From NCBI GenBank assembly GCA_017623955.1, contig JAGAOA010000017.1, positions 1 through 5,191 on the forward strand: a DNA stretch of 5,191 nucleotides, given 5' to 3'. Each line of letters begins with the position of its first letter. Within the stretch, counting starts at the first letter, position 1. This document shows, piece by piece, positions 1 through 5,191 of the stretch. Below the pieces are notes generated by a model. The model had not been told where the DNA came from. It saw nothing but the letters and a program-made list of their open reading frames with translations, and did no database searches. The stretch is from Opitutales bacterium. GTDB taxonomy: Bacteria > Verrucomicrobiota > Verrucomicrobiae > Opitutales > CAG-312. A program made the position numbers and the translations under genes.

Positions 1-1251
1 ACTCCAGAATCGATAGATGCTGCCGAAGACCGTGAAATTTTCAAACGTATACTAGATAAACTTAATTTGCGCCAGCCTGTAAACGCAACAGCTACAACTC
101 CAGAAGAAGCCTATAAATTAGCTGGACAGATAGGATTTCCAATATTACTTCGTCCTTCGTTCGTTCTCGGAGGCAGAGGTATGTTTATCGTTTATGGTAT
201 GGACGATATGAAAAAGGTTATCCGTGAGGCTTTTGAAGCAGCGCCCGGAAAACCTGTGTTGCTTGATAAATTCCTTGAAGATGCAATAGAACTTGACGTT
301 GATGCAATCAGTGATGGTGAAACTACTGTGATTGGCGGTATGTTAGAACATATCGAATATGCAGGTGTTCACTCTGGCGATGCTGCAATGGTATTGCCAC
401 CTCATACACTGCAAGAAAATATCCTCAATGAAGTTCGTAAAGCAACTTACGACTTAGCAAAGGAACTGAAAGTTATTGGTTTGATGAACATTCAGTTCGC
501 TATTAAATCTGGAGAAGTTTATATTTTAGAAGTAAATCCACGTGCTTCGCGTACAATACCATTTACATCAAAAGCAATAGGTGTGCCATTGGCAAAACTT
601 GCTGCTCGTGTAATGGCAGGCGAAAAACTCAAGGATTTATGCTTTACCAAGGAAGTGAAAATTCCATACATAGCTGTAAAAGAAAGCGTGTTCCCATTTG
701 TTCGCTTTAGTGGTGCGGCTATTATGCTCAGTCCTGAAATGCGTTCGACTGGCGAAGTTATGGGCTTGGATATGGATTTAGGTACTGCTTTTGCAAAGAG
801 TCAAATTGCAGCTCAGCCAGGCTTGCCAACATCTGGTAATGTATTCTTGTCAGTAAAAGATCATGATAAGGCTTTGGCTGTTGAAATTGCTACTTCGCTT
901 GATAAGTTGGGCTTTAAGATTTTCTCGACTGCAGGAACTGCAAAACTTCTGCAAGAAAATGGTATTCCTGTAACGAGAACTTATAAGCTGAATGAAGGTG
1001 CACGTCCAAATGTAGTAGATATGATTAAGAACGATGAAATGGCTCTAATCATAAATACTCCATCGGGAATGTATCCACGTATGGACGAAAATCAAATACG
1101 CCAAGAAGCACTGCTTAAAAAGGTGTGTATGATAACCACTATTATGGGCGCTTATGCAGCAATAAAGGGTATTGAAGCTATGCGAAATAAAGACTTGAGC
1201 GTAAAATCGCTTCAAGAGTACATGACAATGTTAAATGAACAAAAGAAATAG
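1..1251 (+). CDS. carB: Carbamoyl phosphate synthetase large subunit, C-terminal 416 residues (5' end outside window)
   Basis: This is the large subunit of cytoplasmic carbamoyl phosphate synthetase, which makes carbamoyl phosphate from bicarbonate, two ATP and ammonia for pyrimidine and arginine synthesis. The frame is open from base 1 with no start in view. By comparison with the recalled E. coli protein, window residue 1 matches about residue 665 of 1073. The visible part holds the second ATP-grasp unit (carbamate kinase half), with PSFVLGGRGM at residues 52-61, AGVHSGD with His124, Gln165 in MNIQFA, and EVNPRASRT with Glu177, Asn179 and Arg181. The equivalents of the E. coli ornithine-site acidic residues (Glu119, Asp127) are also present. 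From about residue 280 follows the MGS-like allosteric domain (FLSVKDHDK, STAGTAKLL, INTPSG), where UMP/IMP bind in E. coli. One small oddity is HSGDAAMV where HSGDSACV is common. It ends 4 bases before carA, so the two are surely co-transcribed. The family assignment is very secure; whether this copy is the main CPS or a paralogue cannot be seen. Confidence 0.97.
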   Translation, partial: TPESIDAAEDREIFKRILDKLNLRQPVNATATTPEEAYKLAGQIGFPILLRPSFVLGGRGMFIVYGMDDMKKVIREAFEAAPGKPVLLDKFLEDAIELDVDAISDGETTVIGGMLEHIEYAGVHSGDAAMVLPPHTLQENILNEVRKATYDLAKELKVIGLMNIQFAIKSGEVYILEVNPRASRTIPFTSKAIGVPLAKLAARVMAGEKLKDLCFTKEVKIPYIAVKESVFPFVRFSGAAIMLSPEMRSTGEVMGLDMDLGTAFAKSQIAAQPGLPTSGNVFLSVKDHDKALAVEIATSLDKLGFKIFSTAGTAKLLQENGIPVTRTYKLNEGARPNVVDMIKNDEMALIINTPSGMYPRMDENQIRQEALLKKVCMITTIMGAYAAIKGIEAMRNKDLSVKSLQEYMTMLNEQKK

Positions 1252-1255
1252 TACT

Positions 1256-2392
1256 ATGAATAGCGCAGTATTAGCATTTGAAGATGGTAGCGTTTACAGA
1301 GGTAAAGCTTTTGGAGCTAAAACTACAACTCTAGGCGAAGTAGTTTTTAATACTTCGATGATGGGTTATGAAGAAGCTCTAACCGAACCATCGAATTATA
1401 AGAATATACTAGTTATGACTTTCGTCGAAATTGGTTGTTATGGTATCAACGAAGAAGATGTCGAAAGTGATTCTGTAAAAGCATCAGGATTAGTTGTTGC
1501 TCAAGAATGTGATGTCCCTAGTAATTGGCGTTGCAAAATGAGTCTCAATGATTTTTTGGTAAAAAATAATATACCTGCTATAATTGGTATTGATACTAGA
1601 GCTATAACAAAAAAACTTCGTTTGAATGGCGCAGTAAAAGCTTGTATTTCAACTGAAGATATTTCTGATGAAGAAGCGGTAAAGCGTGCTAAGGAATGGA
1701 ACGGTATTGATGGTGTAGATAGCGTAAAAGACGTTACTTGCAAGAAATCGTATAGCTTTGAAAATAGCGGTGTAGATGTAACTCCATTTGCAATAGGCGG
1801 AGTGCATATAAACAATAAGCCAAGAACTATGCCACTGAAAAAATGTGCGGTAATCGATTTCGGTATTCCTAAATCACAGTTGAAGAGTTTGGCTTATAGT
1901 GGTTTTGATGTAACTGTATTTCCTGCATCAGTTTCGGCTGAAGATATTTTGAATTCGGGTGCAGAATGCTTGTTTTTATCGAGCGGTGCGGGCGATCCAT
2001 CTGCTCTAGATTATGCTCATAAGACAGTTGCTACTCTCGCTAAAAAATTACCGACTTTTGGTGTAGGTTTAGGTCATCAAGTTTTAGCAATCGCATTGGG
2101 AGCCAAGACTTTGAAGCTTAAAATAGGTCATCATGGTGGAAATTATCCTGTGAAAAATTTGGAAAGCGGTAAGACTGAAATAACGGCTCAGAATAATCTA
2201 TATTCGGTCGATGCAGAATCGGTTGAGGGTACAGATGTTGTTATTACTGAAGTTAATCTCAATGACGAAACTGTTGCAGGTATAAAACATAAGAGCTTGC
2301 CAGTATTCTCTATTCAATATCATCCAGAGCCAGCTCCAGGTGCAACTGGGAAAGAATATGTTTTTGACAAGTTCTACAATATGGTAAAGTAA
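1256..2392 (+). CDS. carA: Carbamoyl phosphate synthetase small subunit lacking the catalytic Cys
   Basis: This CarA-family protein has 378 residues (E. coli has 382). Family members hydrolyse glutamine and pass ammonia to CarB. The N-terminal CarA domain is clear: LAFEDGSVYRGKAFG (6-20), GEVVFNTSMMGYEEALTEPS (27-46) and GIDTRAITKKLR (111-122). The class I glutamine amidotransferase domain spans about 195-378. The nucleophile elbow reads GVGLGHQ at 269-275, so Gly271 (codon 2066-2068, GGT) replaces Cys269 of E. coli. His356 and Glu358 (QYHPEP) remain, as do GHHGGN (291-296) and Gln275. Other pocket positions differ: SSGAGDP (242-248) for SNGPGDP, and QNNLY (312-316) for QNHGF. The frame is intact. 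I chose ATG 1256 because it starts where the family starts, 4 bases after the carB stop with an A-rich leader; ATG 1235 in the same frame would add 7 residues and overlap carB by 17 bases. I infer no glutaminase activity but a retained structural or ammonia-channelling role with CarB. The family call is secure; the function of this variant is not. Confidence 0.95.
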   Translation: MNSAVLAFEDGSVYRGKAFGAKTTTLGEVVFNTSMMGYEEALTEPSNYKNILVMTFVEIGCYGINEEDVESDSVKASGLVVAQECDVPSNWRCKMSLNDFLVKNNIPAIIGIDTRAITKKLRLNGAVKACISTEDISDEEAVKRAKEWNGIDGVDSVKDVTCKKSYSFENSGVDVTPFAIGGVHINNKPRTMPLKKCAVIDFGIPKSQLKSLAYSGFDVTVFPASVSAEDILNSGAECLFLSSGAGDPSALDYAHKTVATLAKKLPTFGVGLGHQVLAIALGAKTLKLKIGHHGGNYPVKNLESGKTEITAQNNLYSVDAESVEGTDVVITEVNLNDETVAGIKHKSLPVFSIQYHPEPAPGATGKEYVFDKFYNMVK

Positions 2393-2413
2393 AATTACAA
2401 AAATAAAATTTTG

Positions 2414-2445
2414 AACAGACAACATTTGATGTTGTCTGTTTTTTT
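2414..2445 (+). terminator. Intrinsic terminator of the carBA unit
   Basis: A perfect 12-bp inverted repeat, AACAGACAACAT (2414-2425) and ATGTTGTCTGTT (2429-2440), encloses a 3-base loop (TTG) and runs straight into a T tract (2439-2445). It begins 22 bases after the carA stop, the expected place for a Rho-independent terminator. On the opposite strand the hairpin is followed only by interrupted T runs, and no minus-strand gene converges on it, so it probably acts in the + direction. Confidence 0.93.
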
Positions 2446-2499
2446 ATTTATCGTCTTATGTATTTATTTTCTCGAACCATTTTATAAATTAATATTTTT

Positions 2500-2529
2500 T
2501 TTGTTGATTATAGATTATGTATAGATTAT
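2500..2529 (+). promoter_or_regulatory. Candidate promoter of the glycoside hydrolase gene
   Basis: The hydrolase follows a terminator, so it needs its own promoter within 2446-2542. The best match to the Bacteroidetes pattern (TTTG near -33, TAnnTTTG near -7) is TTTG at 2500-2503 followed after 18 bases by TAGATTAT at 2522-2529. The downstream box lacks the final TTTG, so the match is weak. The surrounding sequence is so AT-rich that chance matches are easy. A promoter in this gap is likely; this exact position is a guess. Confidence 0.25.
2509..2529. repeat. Two tandem copies of TATAGATTAT, 11-base period
   Basis: TATAGATTAT occurs at 2509-2518 and again at 2520-2529, separated by a single G, so the copies lie 11 bases apart, about one helical turn. 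They end 13 bases before the hydrolase start codon and overlap the candidate -7 region. The placement could suit an operator or a duplicated promoter box, but the element is short and AT-rich and may be chance. Confidence 0.5.
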
Positions 2530-2542
2530 CTACATTACACCT

Positions 2543-4111
2543 ATGAAAAAAATCTTTTATGGAATATTGTTAATTATAATTGGGGTTTCGGCGAGTGCTG
2601 ATACATTGAATGCGTATGTTGAACAATTCAACAAAGATGATAATGAATTATATGTTCAACACATTCCAAATTCAAAAGCTGAAGAGTTTTTGCGTAAAAA
2701 TATTCCAATCTTTGAATGTCCAGATAAAGATATAGAAAAAACTTACTACTATCGTTGGTGGACATTTCGCAAGCACATAAAAAGTACAGCAGATGGTTTT
2801 GTAATTACAGAGTTTTTGCCAAAAGTACCATGGGCTGGCAAGCACAACGCAATAGTATGTCCAGCATGGCATCACTTTTTAGAGGGCAGGTGGTTAGCCG
2901 ATAAAGCGTTTCTTGCCGATTATGCACGTCATTGGGTTGCAAATCCTGTTGATGCACGTCGATATAGTTCGTGGAATGCTCATGCAAATTTAGAATACTA
3001 CAAAGTTTCACGTAATATCGAATTGCTTAAAGAAATTTATCCAGCATTAAAAGATGATTTCTTTGCATGGGAGAAAGATAGATTTCATGCCGATAAAAAT
3101 CTATTTTGGCAGTTCGATAATCTCGATGGTATGGAGCTTTCAATATCGGGCAGATACGCAAAAGACGTATGGAAGGCTAAGGGATACAGAGCTACCATAA
3201 ATTCGTATATGTACGGTAATTGTGTAGCTTTGGCAGAAATTGCAAAACTCTTGAGAAATGACAATGATGCTAAATTCTTTGAAAATAGAGCATTGCAAAT
3301 AAAAGAAGCAATCAACACAAAACTTTGGGATAATTCTGTGCGTTTCTACAAAGTAATTCCATTTGAATTGCAGAAGTTTTCAGATGTTCGTGAGTTGCAT
3401 GGTTATACGCCGTGGCTTTTCAATATTCCACCAACAGAATATTCCGATGCATGGAAACAACTTACCGATACTAAAGGGTTTTCTGCAAAGTGGGGCTTAA
3501 CTACTGCAGAGCAACGCCACCCAAATTTTCAGATATTGTACGCCAGACTTAGTAGGGGAAATTGTCGTTGGGACGGTCCTGTGTGGCCATTTGCTACCTC
3601 TATTACGTTAGAAGCATTGGCAAATTTTATAAATCATTATCCCGAATGCAGTTGGGCAAATAAAGATGTCTATTACGATGTTCTTAAAACATACGCACGC
3701 TCGCACGTTCATACTTTAGAAAATGGCAAAAAAGTTATGTGGATTGATGAAAATCAAGATCCATATTCAGGAGTTTGGGTTGCTCGCAAACGTATGATAG
3801 ATTTCAAAAGTAAAAATTACATAAAAGAACGTGGCAAAGATTACAACCACTCGCAATTTTGCAATCATATAATTTCTGGATTGATTGGAGTGCGTCCGAC
3901 AATGAATGGTTTCGAGTTCAAGCCATTAGTTCCAGAACATTGGCAATGGTTTTCCCTAAAAAATATAAAAATTGCCGATAAAAAAGTTGATATTATATTT
4001 GATAAAACAGGTTCTAAATATGGCAAAAAAGGTCTTCAAATTTTTGTTGATAATAAATTAGCTGTATCTACAAAAGTATTACAAAAAGCTAACATCTATA
4101 TTACAAAGTAA
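2543..4111 (+). CDS. Secreted MGH1-like (GH63-related) glycoside hydrolase
   Basis: This 522-residue exported protein matches the mannosylglycerate-hydrolase-like glycoside hydrolases, an (alpha/alpha)6-barrel group related to GH63. Residues 1-19 form a Sec signal peptide: Lys2-Lys3, a hydrophobic stretch, and a signal peptidase I site ASA before Asp20. No lipobox Cys is present, so it is probably a soluble periplasmic or secreted protein. Family-like blocks in order are TYYYRWWTFRKH (67-78), the FLPKVPWAGKHNAIVCPAWH segment (91-110), NLDGMELSISG (193-203), TINSYMYGN (218-226), VRELHGYTPW (282-291), TTAEQRHPNF (320-329), CRWDGPVWPFATS (341-353) and ERGKDYNHS (429-437). A small beta-rich tail follows from about 455. 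By analogy with GH63, Asp195 and Glu429 are candidate general acid and base; this is inference. The substrate cannot be named, and the family name does not prove mannosylglycerate. A terminator lies upstream and the next gene starts 66 bases downstream. No SusC/SusD, transporter or regulator is in view. Confidence 0.85.
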   Translation: MKKIFYGILLIIIGVSASADTLNAYVEQFNKDDNELYVQHIPNSKAEEFLRKNIPIFECPDKDIEKTYYYRWWTFRKHIKSTADGFVITEFLPKVPWAGKHNAIVCPAWHHFLEGRWLADKAFLADYARHWVANPVDARRYSSWNAHANLEYYKVSRNIELLKEIYPALKDDFFAWEKDRFHADKNLFWQFDNLDGMELSISGRYAKDVWKAKGYRATINSYMYGNCVALAEIAKLLRNDNDAKFFENRALQIKEAINTKLWDNSVRFYKVIPFELQKFSDVRELHGYTPWLFNIPPTEYSDAWKQLTDTKGFSAKWGLTTAEQRHPNFQILYARLSRGNCRWDGPVWPFATSITLEALANFINHYPECSWANKDVYYDVLKTYARSHVHTLENGKKVMWIDENQDPYSGVWVARKRMIDFKSKNYIKERGKDYNHSQFCNHIISGLIGVRPTMNGFEFKPLVPEHWQWFSLKNIKIADKKVDIIFDKTGSKYGKKGLQIFVDNKLAVSTKVLQKANIYITK

Positions 4112-4126
4112 TGTAATCTTTTTGGT

Positions 4127-4146
4127 TTTTGTTGAATTTTGTTGAA
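4127..4146. repeat. Tandem duplication of TTTTGTTGAA
   Basis: Two exact, adjacent copies of TTTTGTTGAA lie at 4127-4136 and 4137-4146, in the 66-base gap between the hydrolase and the pyrophosphatase genes. Each copy contains TTTG and TTG, which resemble the Bacteroidetes -33 element, so the duplication may provide alternative -33 boxes. It could equally be slippage in an AT-rich spacer. Confidence 0.55.
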
Positions 4147-4161
4147 ATTTTTTATATTTTG
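4132..4161 (+). promoter_or_regulatory. Candidate promoter of the CBS-pyrophosphatase gene
   Basis: A TTG at 4132-4134 lies 18 bases before TATATTTTG (4153-4161), which is close to the Bacteroidetes -7 box TAnnTTTG but has one extra base between TA and TTTG. A start site shortly after this box would leave a very short leader before the ATG at 4178. No convincing terminator separates this gene from the upstream hydrolase, so read-through from that gene is the alternative. Confidence 0.25.
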
Positions 4162-4177
4162 AATTTGATAATACACA

Positions 4178-5191
4178 ATGGAACAAACTTACATTATAGG
4201 TCATAAAAATCCTGACGTAGATTCAATATGTTCGGCAGTTTCTTATGCAAACTTTAAAAAGGCAATAGGCGTAGATAATTGTATTGCCGCACGATGTGGT
4301 AACTCGAATTTGCGAATTGATAAAGTGCTGGCTCGTTTCAATACTCCGTTGCCAATGTTCGTTGGCGATATGCGTATGCGTGCTAAGGATATAATGAAAA
4401 CGCGTTTTACGAGTTTGCCAATAAATGCATCGTGCTTTGAAGTTATGGATGCTATCGATAAGCACGATTTGCGTGCTATTCCTCTTGTAGATAGTCAGGG
4501 TAAGTTGTGTGGAGAGGTGTCGGTTTTCGATATGGGCGAGTTTTTTATGCCTAGAACTACTGATAATGTAAAGAGTTTTAGACATCTAAAGGCATCGTTG
4601 AATGATATAATAAAAACACTCAATGCGAAGGCAAATTTGGTTTTTCGTCAAGATGAAATTGAAGATATGTATGGACGCATTGGTGCTATGGAAGTATCTA
4701 CTTTTGGCAAGTTTATAGAAACTGAAGATTCGCGTCCTGAGCAAAACTTGATTGTTGTTGGAGATCGTTTTGATATTCAAATAAAAGCCATTCAAATGGG
4801 AGTTCGCGGTTTGATAATTACTGGCGGATATGATATTGATGAATCTGTTTTTGAAATGGCTAAAGCCAAACAAGTAAGTATTATTTCTTGTAATTACGAT
4901 TCGGCTACAACGTCTTTGTTGGTGCGAATGGCAACAAGTGCTCAGAAGCTTATGCGTAAAGATGTAGCGTCGATTTCGCCCGACAAACTTCTTTCAAAAA
5001 TATCAACACGTACAAAAGAGCTTAATAAAATAATATTTGTATGCTCGTCTGAAGGTATTTTGCAGGGTGTCTTTTCAAGTGTAGATCTTCTAGATGTTTC
5101 AAAGCCTAAACTCATTATGGTTGATCATAATGAGCTTTCTCAAGCTGGTCTTGGTGCAAATGAAGCTGAGATAATCGAAATTGTAGATCAC
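4178..5191 (+). CDS. Family II (Mn-dependent) inorganic pyrophosphatase with CBS-DRTGG-CBS insert, N-terminal 338 residues (3' end outside window)
   Basis: This is the start of a cytoplasmic DHH-type pyrophosphatase, which hydrolyses PPi to phosphate with Mn2+ or Co2+. The frame is open to the window edge. The first DHH motif is IIGHKNPDVDS (residues 6-16; His8, Asp13 and Asp15 as metal ligands). Further blocks are RCGNSN (39-44), a CBS domain from about 66 to 125 (KDIM 70-73; LRAIPLVDSQGKLCGEVS 98-115), and a DRTGG-like domain around 190-250 (VVGDRFDIQIKAIQMGVRG 193-211, then LIITGG to 217). A second, divergent CBS segment covers about 258-308, and the DHH fold resumes with IMVDHNELSQAGLGANEA (313-330) and EIVDH. 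Asp316 and His338 are 22 residues apart, as are Asp75 and His97 in the B. subtilis enzyme as I recall it. The window ends on His338, so the rest of the DHH domain and the DHHA2 domain are outside. Known CBS-PPases are controlled by adenine nucleotides, and DRTGG-containing ones also by diadenosine polyphosphates; such control here is inferred. The GE.N.ET-like element reads GNSNLRI, a small divergence. Confidence 0.93.
   Translation, partial: MEQTYIIGHKNPDVDSICSAVSYANFKKAIGVDNCIAARCGNSNLRIDKVLARFNTPLPMFVGDMRMRAKDIMKTRFTSLPINASCFEVMDAIDKHDLRAIPLVDSQGKLCGEVSVFDMGEFFMPRTTDNVKSFRHLKASLNDIIKTLNAKANLVFRQDEIEDMYGRIGAMEVSTFGKFIETEDSRPEQNLIVVGDRFDIQIKAIQMGVRGLIITGGYDIDESVFEMAKAKQVSIISCNYDSATTSLLVRMATSAQKLMRKDVASISPDKLLSKISTRTKELNKIIFVCSSEGILQGVFSSVDLLDVSKPKLIMVDHNELSQAGLGANEAEIIEIVDH

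Noticed and set aside
1501..1815. Minus-strand open frame of 104 codons opposite carA
   Set aside because: It lies wholly inside the confidently assigned carA, and its translation shows no recognisable domain.
1256..2392. carA as a pseudogene
   Set aside because: There is no frameshift, internal stop or truncation. Length matches the family and most structural motifs remain, so an altered but expressed protein is more likely.
2198..2425. Minus-strand open frame of 75 codons over the carA end and the terminator
   Set aside because: Its start lies inside the terminator stem and it runs antisense to conserved carA sequence; the hydrophobic look comes from AT-rich antisense codons.
2446..2508. 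Short AT palindromes (such as the TTTATAAATT and AATTAATATT stretches) as operators
   Set aside because: They are expected by chance in sequence this rich in A and T and have no distinct core.
2672..3318. Three minus-strand open frames (2672-2875, 2805-3011, 3085-3318) inside the hydrolase gene
   Set aside because: All are antisense to a gene with strong family blocks, two of them overlap each other, and none shows a recognisable motif.
4100..4124. Possible terminator at the hydrolase end (ATTAC/GTAAT before a short T run)
   Set aside because: The stem is only 5 bp, AT-rich and overlaps the stop codon, and the T run does not directly follow the closest pairing. It is too weak to call.
4223..4873. 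Two minus-strand open frames (4223-4585 and 4586-4873) that abut each other
   Set aside because: They are antisense to the CBS-pyrophosphatase, whose + frame is continuous and full of conserved motifs; the translations look like low-complexity antisense.

Overview
The window is an AT-rich bacterial chromosome fragment with four protein genes, all on the + strand and tightly packed. Two of them run off the ends. Several features suggest a member of the Bacteroidetes, probably Bacteroidales. Starts lack clear GGAGG-type ribosome sites and instead have A/T-rich leaders, and a secreted MGH1-like glycoside hydrolase is present. The promoter-like elements resemble the TTTG / TAnnTTTG style only loosely. 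This taxonomic call is inference; no marker gene in the window proves it.

Region 1 (1-2392) is a carB-carA pair for carbamoyl phosphate synthetase. The 3' part of carB covers the end of the second ATP-grasp unit and the allosteric MGS-like domain, and its key residues look intact. carA follows after 4 bases, the reverse of the usual carA-carB order. It is full length with an unbroken frame, but the glutaminase nucleophile is missing: the usual GICLGHQ reads GVGLGHQ, so Cys is Gly at residue 271. Other positions of the glutamine pocket have changed too, while the His/Glu pair, the HHGGN segment and the N-terminal domain remain. The simplest reading is a small subunit that cannot hydrolyse glutamine but still partners CarB, giving a synthetase that would use free ammonia or do something else. 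This is the most interesting feature of the window.

Region 2 (2393-2542) is a 150-base gap. It holds a strong intrinsic terminator (perfect 12-bp stem plus a T run), which ends the carBA unit, and then an AT-rich leader with an 11-bp-period tandem repeat and a weak promoter candidate.

Region 3 (2543-4111) encodes an exported 522-residue (alpha/alpha)6-barrel glycoside hydrolase of the MGH1-like (GH63-related) type. It has a Sec signal peptide and no SusC/SusD or other carbohydrate-utilisation partner in view.

Region 4 (4178-5191, running off the right edge) encodes the N-terminal 338 residues of a regulated family II inorganic pyrophosphatase. A CBS-DRTGG-CBS module is inserted into its DHH catalytic domain, and the window stops exactly at the first His of the DHH motif.

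The genes do not form one pathway. carBA supplies carbamoyl phosphate for pyrimidine and/or arginine synthesis, the hydrolase acts outside the cytoplasm on an unknown glycan, and the pyrophosphatase removes PPi under nucleotide control.
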